Below, in pieces: positions 45,398 through 54,189 of a stretch of DNA of 64,000 nt; positions within the stretch are counted from its first letter, which is position 1, and the number at the start of each line of letters is the position of its first letter. The DNA is from Bergeyella sp. (lineage in GTDB: Bacteria > Bacteroidota > Bacteroidia > Flavobacteriales > Weeksellaceae), in assembly GCA_030263285.1 (NCBI GenBank), contig SZYB01000001.1:804911-868910 (forward strand), read 5' to 3'. A program made the translations under genes and the position numbers. Below the pieces are notes generated by a model. It made no database searches, was not told where the DNA came from, and saw only the letters and a list, made by a program, of their open reading frames with translations.

Positions 45398-46054
45398 TTA
45401 GAAACCCTCCCGGGTATTTTCTGGAACACCTGTGCTTATGTGCTTATGTTCCGGAATCCGATGAGTAGAATTTTTTATTACACTCCCCTCCGGATATTTA
45501 CCCTTAAGCAAAGTATCCTTTACAGAGTAAGCCAGAATCAAGATCCCCAGTAGAGGAATAATCAGTAAGAAAAAATAGAGAATAAAATCATTGAACGCTC
45601 TGCTCTGATGGGAAGCGATAGGTCTACCGTTTTCTGTTTTTATTTTCTTCAGATTGATCTCTTCAAGCCCAAAAAACTCAGGGATCACATCATGAATCCT
45701 TTCCCCAAAAAACGTTAGCCCCTCCCCATCAACAAACAATACTCCTACATTTTCTATGCTTACCCTCCCCTCCCGTGTAAGTTTATCTTTCCATACACCA
45801 GAAATATTGTGTAGAGAATTGAGCACTTCATTTTTTGTAAGATGATCTACGGAAGATATATAGCCTGCAAACCCACCATCTTTCTCAAAAAAATCAGACT
45901 CAAAATAAATACAAAGAGAGGGGGGAAGAATATGACCGAACTCATCATCAACTTCAGCCCCCGTGTTTTTGAGATAAAAAGTACCCCACCGAGAAAAATT
46001 AAGTTCTTTATAGATTCTCAAATAATTGAGGATATGAAGAGAGAGATTTTCCAT
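45398..46054 (-). CDS. HU-CCDC81-like domain membrane protein
   Basis: Protein of 218 residues. The N-terminal half looks like the bacterial CCDC81-type HU domain found in Bacteroidota: HILNYLRIYKELNFSRWGTF, PSLCIYFESDFFEKDGGFAG and TREGRVSIENVGVLFVDGEG. One membrane helix lies near residues 160-180 (FILYFFLLIIPLLGILILAY), then a short tail. Family members commonly end in a SPOR domain, which is missing here. A DNA- or peptidoglycan-linked role is possible. It is the first gene of a leftward series, with a -7 box seven bases upstream. Confidence 0.65.
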   Translation of the reverse strand: MENLSLHILNYLRIYKELNFSRWGTFYLKNTGAEVDDEFGHILPPSLCIYFESDFFEKDGGFAGYISSVDHLTKNEVLNSLHNISGVWKDKLTREGRVSIENVGVLFVDGEGLTFFGERIHDVIPEFFGLEEINLKKIKTENGRPIASHQSRAFNDFILYFFLLIIPLLGILILAYSVKDTLLKGKYPEGSVIKNSTHRIPEHKHISTGVPENTREGF

Positions 46055-46061
46055 AACCCCA

Positions 46062-46069
46062 CAAATTTA
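46062..46069 (-). promoter_or_regulatory. -7 box of the HU-like gene
   Basis: Minus-strand TAAATTTG matches TAnnTTTG, seven bases before the ATG at 46054. Confidence 0.5.
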
Positions 46070-46178
46070 GAGTATTTAAAAAAATTACCCCACATTTTAT
46101 GTAGGGTAAATGAAAGGCAAGTAAAAAAATCCCACATAAATCCACGATCGGAACTGATAGTTTTTTTAGTTGCCCACC

Positions 46179-46213
46179 AAAAAACCCCTCACTTGAAAAA
46201 AGTGAGGGGTTTT
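46179..46213 (-). terminator. Terminator after the 46.2 kb lipoprotein gene
   Basis: The stem AAAACCCCTCACT (46181-46193) pairs with AGTGAGGGGTTTT (46201-46213), loop TGAAAAA. On the minus strand it follows the lipoprotein stop at 46216 and ends in a T-run. Confidence 0.8.
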
Positions 46214-46215
46214 GT

Positions 46216-46815
46216 TTACCCTTTGTTTTTACTTGGATCTTTTATGTTAAACCAAGCATCATAATCTGTCTCTCCACCACTCGCTTTCCCCCATTGATTG
46301 CCAGAGGAGGGATAATCCTGATTTACCCTTGTGGGTTCATGTTTTAGTATAATATTTAACTTACTCTCACTTCCTACAGAATCTATCTTCCATCGTGTTT
46401 CAAAACCAAACCGATTACCATCGGATCGCACCACATCATCCTCCCTTCTCTTGAGTATGATATCTGCATTTGAAAAATCATATTTAATAAAGTGATCATC
46501 CTTCAGTTCTATAAATTCTTTATTCATTTCGTAATCCCCTGCCCTATGTCTTTTCATGAATTTAATACTTACATTATAGACTGTACCCGGGATTACTGCA
46601 AGATCTTCCCCAAGTTCATTTCCCACCACATGTTCCGCAACAACAGAATCGGAGGGATTTTCTGCATTCACAAGCACTAATTTAAGTTTTGAAGGATTAT
46701 CGTGATTGTGAGTATCTTTCGGAATATCTGCCTCTCGTCCACAGGAAAAAAACAAAAACAAAAAAGAAAAAATTTTTATGGAGCTACTATTTAATTTTAT
46801 CTCGCAGTTTTTCAT
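46216..46815 (-). CDS. Lipoprotein linked to the TonB receptor
   Basis: Protein of 199 residues with lipoprotein signal (FSFLFLFFSC). The mature start carries DTHNHDNP, a His-rich stretch; the rest is beta-rich (IPGTVYNVSIKFMKRH, FGFETRWKID, KLNIILKHEPTRVN), ending SGGETDYDAWFNI. Proteins of this general type follow TonB receptors of metal-uptake loci in Bacteroidota; they may bind the ligand at the surface. No named domain was recognised. It follows the receptor by 83 bases and is ended by a good terminator. Confidence 0.75.
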   Translation of the reverse strand: MKNCEIKLNSSSIKIFSFLFLFFSCGREADIPKDTHNHDNPSKLKLVLVNAENPSDSVVAEHVVGNELGEDLAVIPGTVYNVSIKFMKRHRAGDYEMNKEFIELKDDHFIKYDFSNADIILKRREDDVVRSDGNRFGFETRWKIDSVGSESKLNIILKHEPTRVNQDYPSSGNQWGKASGGETDYDAWFNIKDPSKNKG

Positions 46816-46898
46816 TTTCTAAGTTTTTAAGATTATACACTATTAATTTTTTTATACATACCGGCATACCTTAGTGTTATACCAACTAAAATGTTATG

Positions 46899-49271
46899 CT
46901 AAAATTGATACTTTAAAGTGATGACGTAATTTCTTCCGGGTTCAGGAAAAAAAAATCGCAAACGGTTCATATAATTTCTATACTCTTTATTCAATATATT
47001 ATTGACACTAAGGTGAATTCCTATTTTTTTGAACAAAAAAGTTTCTGCCCGAATATTAAATACCTGATAGGCACTCGGGGTAGAGCTGTAATCTACTTCT
47101 CTGGTAATGAATTTTTTATCTTCTATCATATCGACTTTTACATTTCTCAAAGGATACCTGTTTTGTTTGAATACCACTTCATTTTCCAGCGAAAAACGGA
47201 ATGGGAGATTGGAGAACGAAAAATCAAACAAATTTCTCAATCGACTGGGCATCATAAGTATGAGTGGTTCACGATTGGTTTGATCCTCTCCTCTAAGTAT
47301 ACTCAACTGTCCCTTCCACAAAAGAAAACTACTAATCTTGGTCTCTGTATCTACGTCAAGTCCGACGATTTTTGCCTTGATTTGCTGATACTCCCAAACG
47401 GGAAAAACCCCTCTTACAGTAGGTAAAGTACCTGTAGGCACCTGATTAATGAAACCTTCGGAATACATCATATAGGGATTCAGATCAATCTTCATACCCT
47501 CCAGAACATTAAAATTCATTTGTAAACTGATATCCATTTTGTAAAGCATCTCGGATTTAATCCCAAGATTTCCATGCTCTATAATTGCAGCAGAGTGGTG
47601 CAACCCATCTGCAAAAAGTTCTGCAACATTAGGAGTTCTGCTGATCCCGGAAAAATTAGATTTAAACGTCCAATCTTTGTTAAAGTGATAAGAAAACCCC
47701 ACGATTCCGCTAAGGTTATTGTAATTCAGCAGAGGATGTGTAAGAATCCTGCTATTTTCTTGACCGATAAAAAACCGGGAGTACCTCTTTCTGTATTTTT
47801 CCCAGTCCATTTCGTCATAATATACAAAGGCATCATATCTGTCCCGATCATACCGAATCCCCCCTTCCACCGAGAAATTTCCTCCCCTGTATTTGAGTAC
47901 AGAAAAAATGCCCAATCCGTATTTTTTATAACTAGGAATCAGCCTTTTGGTTCGTGTTTCCGGATTAGCAAAATTATCTTGGTAATTTGCAGACATTCCA
48001 TTTTCAAACGTAAAAAATCCTTTTTTTAGGACATGCCCTAACCTTAAAGAATGTGTAGCAAGTCTCAAATCCAAAGAGGGAATGTTATTGTATTCTCCCC
48101 TTCTTATGTCAAATTCTTTTCTGTTGTTGAGCTGATAGGAATATAAAGCAGAAAATTTCCCAAAATTCCTAAACTTCCTATAAAAAGAAATTTTTGCTAT
48201 CTGATGATCAACATTCTGCCTGGGGTTATTGATCTTATAACTAAAACGATCGTAATAGGAGGAAGAAATTCCGGAGGTAATGATCTCATAAAAATCCTTG
48301 GCATTGCCTATATGGGATCCTCTGAATATGCCAAAATTTTGGTGTATTTTTGAAAAGCCAAACTCTATCCCCGTTTTGGAACCAAGTTTTCCAAAATTAA
48401 AATCGAAAGCGTAAATTTTTGATCCTGTATTTTGGAGCGTATGCTGCGGGATGTACTGATCTCCCAAAATCCTAGAACTCCCAGAAAAGCCAAAATACCA
48501 TTGATTCCTAAAATATTTCGAAAATGAAGAAGAAACACCCCCCCCCCTTCCGTTGGAAATATAGGAAAGAAGGACTTTCCCTATCAGGGTGTCTTTTTTT
48601 ATCACAGTTCTTTTTTCTAGTTCTATGACTCCCCCGGAGCCTTGATTTCCGTATCTGAGAGCAGAGGCACCTTCCACTATATTTATCTTTTCATACTCAT
48701 TGATATCAATGTTGGGCGCATGCTCTATCCCCCACTCTTGCTCTTCCATTTTTATCCCATCTGCCACTATGGGAACTCTATTCCCATACAGACCGTGTAT
48801 AACGGGTTTAGAAATACTATTACCTGTTTTTAAGCTGCTAACTCCCGATATTTGAGACAACAGCTCGCCCAAATCTTTGGTGGTATTGTTATCTATATTT
48901 CCCCTGTCTACTGTTGCCTTAGAACCCGACTCGTTTTTCTTATAAGAATTGAGAATAACACTCTCTATAGAAGTATAATCAGATTGTTTAACCAATGAAA
49001 TGGCCAAACTTAAATTTTTATCTAAAGAAATAGATTGTTTGTAAGGTTTATAATTTTCTTTGGTAATCTGTATCAGATATTCCCCCTTATTCACGGAAAG
49101 AATAAAAAAACCTTCCACGTTGGTTTTTACAGATTGTCCACCAACAGTAACGATTGCATCACGCAAGGGTATCCCATCATCTTTACCGGTCACATACCCC
49201 GTAACCGTAAACCTTTGACCATACACCAAAGAAAATCCAATCAAAAAAAGGATTGTTAAAATACGATTCAT
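46899..49271 (-). CDS. TonB-dependent receptor, ZnuD-like
   Basis: Protein of 790 residues from ATG 49271. Signal peptide, an N-terminal carboxypeptidase-regulatory-like domain (FTVTGYVTGKDDGIPLRDAI, residues about 20-100), plug domain (KDLGELLSQISGVSSLKTGN, VIHGLYGNRVPIVADGIKME) and a 22-strand barrel ending in KYQF. The segment PNVAELFADGLHHSAAIIEH recalls ZnuD-type receptors, which import zinc. A small Cys-containing gene upstream and a His-bearing lipoprotein downstream fit a metal-uptake locus, but the substrate is inferred. Confidence 0.88.
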   Translation of the reverse strand: MNRILTILFLIGFSLVYGQRFTVTGYVTGKDDGIPLRDAIVTVGGQSVKTNVEGFFILSVNKGEYLIQITKENYKPYKQSISLDKNLSLAISLVKQSDYTSIESVILNSYKKNESGSKATVDRGNIDNNTTKDLGELLSQISGVSSLKTGNSISKPVIHGLYGNRVPIVADGIKMEEQEWGIEHAPNIDINEYEKINIVEGASALRYGNQGSGGVIELEKRTVIKKDTLIGKVLLSYISNGRGGGVSSSFSKYFRNQWYFGFSGSSRILGDQYIPQHTLQNTGSKIYAFDFNFGKLGSKTGIEFGFSKIHQNFGIFRGSHIGNAKDFYEIITSGISSSYYDRFSYKINNPRQNVDHQIAKISFYRKFRNFGKFSALYSYQLNNRKEFDIRRGEYNNIPSLDLRLATHSLRLGHVLKKGFFTFENGMSANYQDNFANPETRTKRLIPSYKKYGLGIFSVLKYRGGNFSVEGGIRYDRDRYDAFVYYDEMDWEKYRKRYSRFFIGQENSRILTHPLLNYNNLSGIVGFSYHFNKDWTFKSNFSGISRTPNVAELFADGLHHSAAIIEHGNLGIKSEMLYKMDISLQMNFNVLEGMKIDLNPYMMYSEGFINQVPTGTLPTVRGVFPVWEYQQIKAKIVGLDVDTETKISSFLLWKGQLSILRGEDQTNREPLILMMPSRLRNLFDFSFSNLPFRFSLENEVVFKQNRYPLRNVKVDMIEDKKFITREVDYSSTPSAYQVFNIRAETFLFKKIGIHLSVNNILNKEYRNYMNRLRFFFPEPGRNYVITLKYQF

Positions 49272-49331
49272 GACAAATACCAAAAAAGTACCGTTTTTGA
49301 ATTTAGAAATAAGAGGAATAAAAAGTATAAA

Positions 49332-49688
49332 TTACGGGTTGGGGAAGGGAGGACCTCTCAGGCGCGCATTGATTATGAGCGAAGCAACGAAAAAAGCATA
49401 CCGTGCAACAGATCTCTTGGTCTCTTCATTTACAGAGTACTGAGGAATGCTGAATATACCGGAGAGATAAAAGACGTGGGTCTCGTTAAAAAAACAAACT
49501 TGGCAGTCTTTGGCGTCGGCATTTGCTTCATGGAAAATCCTTTCTTTATTTTCTTTGCCGAATTTCGAAAAATAAGGCGAAAAATCGTGATACTTGCAAT
49601 GAGTGATCTGTGAGAAAAAAAACAAAAAAACGTACAGGCATACAAAACCCGATGCCAGCGACCTTCTGAGTAAAACATTTCTCAACAC
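49332..49688 (-). CDS. Small signal-anchored protein with a CxxC-like motif and RGPP tail (DUF2946-like)
   Basis: Protein of 118 residues from GTG 49688. One membrane segment (ASGFVCLYVFLFFFSQITHC), then an external region with AKDCQVCFFNETHVFYLSG, where CQVC is a likely metal or thiol site, and a C-terminal RLRGPPFPNP. Small proteins with Cys-x2-Cys followed by a tail RGPP are regularly found in front of TonB receptors for metals in Bacteroidota, as I recall. The frame is open to 49742, but a -7 box at 49693-49700 makes 49688 (GTG) or 49685 (TTG) the first possible start. Confidence 0.7.
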   Translation of the reverse strand: MLRNVLLRRSLASGFVCLYVFLFFFSQITHCKYHDFSPYFSKFGKENKERIFHEANADAKDCQVCFFNETHVFYLSGIFSIPQYSVNEETKRSVARYAFFVASLIINARLRGPPFPNP

Positions 49689-49692
49689 CCGG

Positions 49693-49700
49693 CAAAGGTA
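49693..49700 (-). promoter_or_regulatory. -7 box of the ZnuD-like locus
   Basis: Minus-strand TACCTTTG matches TAnnTTTG, four bases before the GTG at 49688. Transcription would start at or next to the start codon. Confidence 0.5.
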
Positions 49701-49856
49701 TATTTTTTTTATCAATTCGTAAAAAGCCTTCCTTCGCGGCAAAAAATAAACTGATTAAGAGCCTGAAAAGACTTGTATCCTCGACTTTATCGCAATAGGG
49801 GAAAGGGCGGTTTTTCTTTACATTTTTCTTACAGACTATTATTTGAGAGATATTAA

Positions 49857-50330
49857 GGCGATATTGTCTTTTATTATGAAAATTCAGACCATGCCTTCGG
49901 ATCATGGATAAACCGAGAATATTTCTCGTATAATTTATATGTATAAATATTTCACATAACCTCTTTGGGATTATGATGTTTTTAAAGGGTATGAAAAAGT
50001 CATGGATATTTTTTATTGTGCATAAAGTCACGCTGAAGATTACCGTTATAATTTTAGTAAGAGTTTCCCCGATACTATTTTCACAAATCACTGCAAAACG
50101 TTTTTTATAGACTAATGTACAGACATGACAGAGAAGATTCATCAAAAGGGTAAAGAAGAAGGGATTGACGGTACTGGATATTACCTCCGAAAACGAAAAA
50201 TTGATATACCGTGATAATATAATAGGATTCGGATAAGTTCAATAAAAGAAAAAGCGATAAAATCCGGACACATATATGCAATAGTAGATATGCAAAAGAC
50301 GAATTTTGAAATGCCTAATTTTACGCATTA
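49857..50330 (+). pseudogene. Decayed plus-strand gene of unknown family
   Basis: Protein-like pieces run in three frames. DIVFYYENSDHAFGSWINRE with YFSYNLYV (49860-49943) comes first, then DYDVFKGYEKVMDIFYCA*S, RYNFSKSFPDTIFTNHCKTF and MTEKIHQKGKEEG (49969-50163). LTVLDITSENEKLIYRDNII (50165-50235) follows, then KSGHIYAIVDMQKTNFEMPN (frame from 50236) and RIKIEKKIPVKKY. At least two in-frame stops (TAA) and three frame changes separate them, with no start codon. Composition and codon use look genuinely coding. I cannot name the family with confidence. Confidence 0.6.
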
Positions 50331-50904
50331 AAATTGAAAAGAAAATTCCTGTAAAAAAATATTGAATTTACCTGTAGAATAGAATATTACAGGATAATTT
50401 CCTCTAATTATCTAATTAAAAGAGGATATTTGGTTCAACCGGGAAGTCAAATCCAAAAGGAAAAAAAACAGGGAAATATAACATATAAAAAGCGGTAGGG
50501 AAGCATGATTTTCCGCCGATTTTCTTTTTCAAGAGAACCGTACATTTTTTTGGATTACCGAGACCGACTGTAAAAATAGAGAACACAAATCATTGTTCGT
50601 GGGTACCTTATTGGGAATAAAATGATAATTGTAATGGGAAAAACAGAATAAAAAAATCCAACAGAAAGTCTGATTTTCAATTTTGAGAGAAAGCACACAA
50701 AAATTTATTGAGAGTGTAGAAGGATCCTCTGGGAGGGCAAGACTAGGGAAAAGAATTGAACGAAACAAAAAAATTGAGTTTAACATTAAAATTTTTCAAA
50801 AACAAAATCTAAGACTGTAAATAAATCCTTGGCGGCATTCGTGTGTGCAGGAGCATTTTATTCTACCGTGCCTGCTAACACTACGAGTACAAAAGCCATG
50901 TCTA
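50331..50904. other. Gene-free stretch, continuation of the decayed region
   Basis: No intact gene. Short plus-strand bits such as GYLVQPGSQIQKEKKQGNI (about 50424) and SLAAFVCAGAFYSTVPANTT (about 50833) read protein-like but are interrupted. They may be the tail of the decayed gene at 49857. Confidence 0.35.
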
Positions 50905-53019
50905 CTATATCCTAAAGTTTATCCCAAACAAAAAATTGGTACCTGCCTGAGAATAAAAGTAGGGATACGTGCCATAAACGTAGCCGTTGTTGGTATATTT
51001 TTTATTAAAAATATTATTTATCAATAGCTTAAACTCTGCATTTTTCCGAAAAATAGGACGAGAATAACTCGCTATAAAATCGGTTAAAAAATAACCGGAG
51101 AGCTTGAGAGAATCATTTTCCGTATTATCCAGATATTGACTGCTCACGTATTTACTCTGCAGACTTATACGCAACTTCTCCTCGGGGCAATAGGTCACGA
51201 GCAAATTCCCTATAAAATTAGGAGAAAATGACAAAGAAGTGTCTCCATACGCTTTAACCACTCCACTGTTCTCAGATTTATAGTTACGGTTTCTATTGAT
51301 GCTGAGAGAAAAATTCCCAGTAAGTTTCCATTCTTTAGTAAATCTCACAAGAGTACTGAGCTCCATACCCGCCCTATAACTCTTTCCTGAATTCCTTCTT
51401 ATAAAGGCCCCTACATTGTCAATCTCTCCTGTCATCACCAGTTGGTTGGTAAAGCTCATATAGTATACATCTGCCGCAAACTGAAACGAACGTATTTTTT
51501 TCTCAAAACCCAGCTCATAATCATGCAAACGCTCTTCCTGCACATCAGGATTGGCTATAAGATCGGCCCTGTTGGGCTCCCTCTGTGAATATCCGTAGGT
51601 GAAATACAACTTTCCGAAGGAAGAACGATAAGTCACTCCAGCTTTAGGATTAAAAAATCCCCACTTTTTGGAAAAATCCGCGCCTTCGTTGTCACCGGAA
51701 ACCAAAATTTTTCCGTCATAATCTATATTTCTCAGTTGCAAGTCACCAAAAAACTCGAAAGAGGAAAGTTTATAAATGGCTTTGACATAAGAAGAAATTT
51801 CGTTTTTTACCGATCTGTTTCTGTAATATTCATAATTGGAAATTTTTTGAAGACTTACCCCCGTTACGTTCCCAAAATGCCTGCCATAATATTGGTTTGC
51901 AACAAATCCAAAATTAAGATCAAAGCTTCCTGCCTTTCCGTAAAGGGTAGAAACTATTCCATAAAAATTGTTGTCCAGCCACTTCTCTCTTATAAAATCT
52001 GATTGTCTCACCAAAACTCCGTTTTGCAAAACGGGAGAAAGGTTATATTTGGACAGTTTCTGATTCTGTTTATAATTTTCATAATACCCAAATCCTCTGG
52101 TATAGTGGAGGGTGGTCTCCAGTTTCCAGAGAGAGGAGAATTCTTGAGTCCATAAAACCTGAGTATTTTTCTGGGCATAATTGTCCGTTTCGTTTTTATA
52201 AAACCCTATGATATTTTGTTGCCCGCTGTCGTATATCGCTCCGGAATAATTAAATCTGGGATTCTTCTTCCACGTAATACGATCAATGCCATTCCATGCC
52301 TGATAAGTTTTTTCTTTACCCCCAAAAAATAAAAATCTGATTTTTGTTTTCTTATGCCCATACAAACCCGTAAACTGGTAAGAATGCAAATTTGAGAATG
52401 CTCTGTCTACGTACCCGTCAGAATAAATTCTGGAATACCTCGCCATAAAAGAAACCCTGTTGCCGAGTATTCTTCCGGAGCCTATTTCTACTGCGTACTT
52501 GTAAGTATTGAAGGAGCCTACACTATTGTCGGATTGAATATAAAATTTATCCTCTGGATTTCTGGAAATCACATTTACACTGGCACCGAAAGCCGAAACT
52601 CCGTTGGAGGAAGTACCCACCCCTCTCTGTATAACTATTTGTGAAGCAGAGCTTGTAAGATCCGGTACATTTACAAAAAATGTTCCCTGACTCTCAGAAT
52701 CATTATAGGGAACACCATTGAGCATAACATTGATAGAATTGCCGGAAAGTCCCCGAATTCTCAATCCCGTGTACCCCACTCCATTGCCTGCATCTGAAGT
52801 AGAGACAACGGCAATCTGATTTTTGAGTAAAATGGGAAGATCTTGTCCTACATTTTTTGACGATAATATTTTTTTTACAGAAATCACCTCCTTTGTGGTA
52901 GGAAGTCTCCGAATAAAATCTACAGACTTTATCGTTACTACGCTAAGAGAATCTCTTTTATTTTTCTGAGCGCTCAAAAACAAAGGAAAAATCCCCAAAA
53001 AAAAGTAAATCCTTTTCAT
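50905..53019 (-). CDS. TonB-dependent receptor controlled by a TPP riboswitch, probable thiamine receptor
   Basis: Protein of 704 residues. Signal peptide (MKRIYFFLGIFPLFLSAQ), plug domain (GYTGLRIRGLSGNSINVMLN, IVIQRGVGTSSNGVSAFGAS), then the barrel ending GTNFLFGINFRI. The N-terminal regulatory-like domain seen in the 46.9 kb receptor is missing. The leader carries a TPP riboswitch (53138-53213). By known practice for Bacteroidetes such receptors are thiamine or thiamine-precursor importers, so the ligand is inferred from regulation. Confidence 0.9.
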   Translation of the reverse strand: MKRIYFFLGIFPLFLSAQKNKRDSLSVVTIKSVDFIRRLPTTKEVISVKKILSSKNVGQDLPILLKNQIAVVSTSDAGNGVGYTGLRIRGLSGNSINVMLNGVPYNDSESQGTFFVNVPDLTSSASQIVIQRGVGTSSNGVSAFGASVNVISRNPEDKFYIQSDNSVGSFNTYKYAVEIGSGRILGNRVSFMARYSRIYSDGYVDRAFSNLHSYQFTGLYGHKKTKIRFLFFGGKEKTYQAWNGIDRITWKKNPRFNYSGAIYDSGQQNIIGFYKNETDNYAQKNTQVLWTQEFSSLWKLETTLHYTRGFGYYENYKQNQKLSKYNLSPVLQNGVLVRQSDFIREKWLDNNFYGIVSTLYGKAGSFDLNFGFVANQYYGRHFGNVTGVSLQKISNYEYYRNRSVKNEISSYVKAIYKLSSFEFFGDLQLRNIDYDGKILVSGDNEGADFSKKWGFFNPKAGVTYRSSFGKLYFTYGYSQREPNRADLIANPDVQEERLHDYELGFEKKIRSFQFAADVYYMSFTNQLVMTGEIDNVGAFIRRNSGKSYRAGMELSTLVRFTKEWKLTGNFSLSINRNRNYKSENSGVVKAYGDTSLSFSPNFIGNLLVTYCPEEKLRISLQSKYVSSQYLDNTENDSLKLSGYFLTDFIASYSRPIFRKNAEFKLLINNIFNKKYTNNGYVYGTYPYFYSQAGTNFLFGINFRI

Positions 53020-53137
53020 CCTTTATTCGATTAAATTTTAAATCAAGTCTAAAATCTATTTTTGAGAACAAAAAGGAAACGCCTCGCACCTACAACCAAG
53101 ATAAGATACCTCCAAACTGTACCCGCTGCGATACCTA

Positions 53138-53213
53138 AAAGAATCCCTAAACAGCATTACCTGTTCCAGGTTCAAAGGGTATTATCTCAGCCTTTGGAAA
53201 GGCACCCCTTTAG
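53138..53213 (-). promoter_or_regulatory. TPP (thiamine pyrophosphate) riboswitch
   Basis: On the minus strand GGGGTGCC, then GGCTGAGATAATACCC, GAACCTG and CAGGTAATGCTG, ending TTTAGGGA. These are the conserved elements of the THI box in the correct order and spacing. It lies about 120 bases before the ATG of the TonB receptor at 53019. The rest of the leader (53020-53137) would be the expression platform; no clear terminator stem was visible there. Confidence 0.93.
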
Positions 53214-53258
53214 ATTTTCAATCACCGACTTTAGTGACTATAACAAGAAACTATGTAT

Positions 53259-53987
53259 TTAGTATTTTTTGTTCTTATCATCAACGTAAAAATAATCCTT
53301 ACCATTCAAGCTCACCTCAAACAACCCTGCCAGCTTCCAACTATAATTACGCTTAATTTCCGAATAGATGAAAGGGACAACCACATTCCCGGAAATATCT
53401 ATAACCCCGAACTTATCATTTTTCACCGCAACAATCATGGGACAGTCCACATCGTTTCCCTCCATAATATGAAGATATTCATAGGTGGGCTCAATGATAT
53501 AGATAGTGTTGGTCTTCCCGATTTTATCTTTTCCCCGCTTAAATATACCGTATAGATTTTTTCTCTTAAAGGCAGTATATGTCTGCGGGGTATAGCTTAG
53601 TTTGCAAGGAACAAGATCTTTACTTTCATAAGCATAAACCTCTCTCCCCATTTTATCAATACGGTAATCCTTATCTCCTTTACTTACCGTTGCATAGGAT
53701 GAATCTCCATACTGTCTTACCGATTCATTGGGAGAAGCGATAAGACGGCAATCTTCACCAAAAAAACTTACGTTAGAATACACGGGCGGAATCACAAACT
53801 GCCCCGCCTGGTTAACAAAACCATAAAGATTGCCTTTTTTCCTGGGGATAAACTCGGGTACCTTCGTTTTTCGTTTGACAGAATCCTGAAGCAAAATTTC
53901 ACAGTCCGAACGCCCTACGTCGCCCCGGGCAGAAGAGCAGACAAAATGAAAAACGGACATAACAAGAAGAAAAAAATACTTATTCAT
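53259..53987 (-). CDS. WG-repeat secreted protein
   Basis: Protein of 242 residues with signal peptide (MNKYFFLLVMSVFHFVCSSA). WG-type repeats are visible as KKGNLYGFVNQAGQFVIPPV, KRKNLYGIFKRGKDKIG, and NDKFGVIDISGNVVVPFIYS; these make a beta-rich fold of unknown role, found in many Bacteroidota envelope proteins. It stands alone between a TonB receptor leader and the aconitase gene. Confidence 0.8.
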   Translation of the reverse strand: MNKYFFLLVMSVFHFVCSSARGDVGRSDCEILLQDSVKRKTKVPEFIPRKKGNLYGFVNQAGQFVIPPVYSNVSFFGEDCRLIASPNESVRQYGDSSYATVSKGDKDYRIDKMGREVYAYESKDLVPCKLSYTPQTYTAFKRKNLYGIFKRGKDKIGKTNTIYIIEPTYEYLHIMEGNDVDCPMIVAVKNDKFGVIDISGNVVVPFIYSEIKRNYSWKLAGLFEVSLNGKDYFYVDDKNKKY

Positions 53988-54105
53988 AAAAAAACTAAAC
54001 TATTTAAAATTTATAACCGATGACCAATTTACAAAAAAACACTATTTAGGTTGAAAATACAAAAAAATCATAATTTATACTGAGTATAAACAACTCTTAG
54101 AATGA

Positions 54106-54135
54106 TTGTGATACCCTGTTTTTTTTGTACTTTTG
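54106..54135 (+). promoter_or_regulatory. Aconitase promoter (-33 and -7)
   Basis: TTG at 54106-54108, 19 bases, then TACTTTTG at 54128-54135. Both parts and the spacing fit. The ATG follows about 54 bases later. Confidence 0.65.
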
Positions 54136-54189
54136 GGAAAATCTATTCCAGACATCTTTAGATTCATCACTTAAAAAATTACTTGATAT

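Noticed and set aside
49546..50145. Minus-strand open frame of about 200 codons
   Set aside because: Its first part overlaps a better-supported small gene, and the plus strand of the same region reads as a decayed protein; no family pattern is seen.
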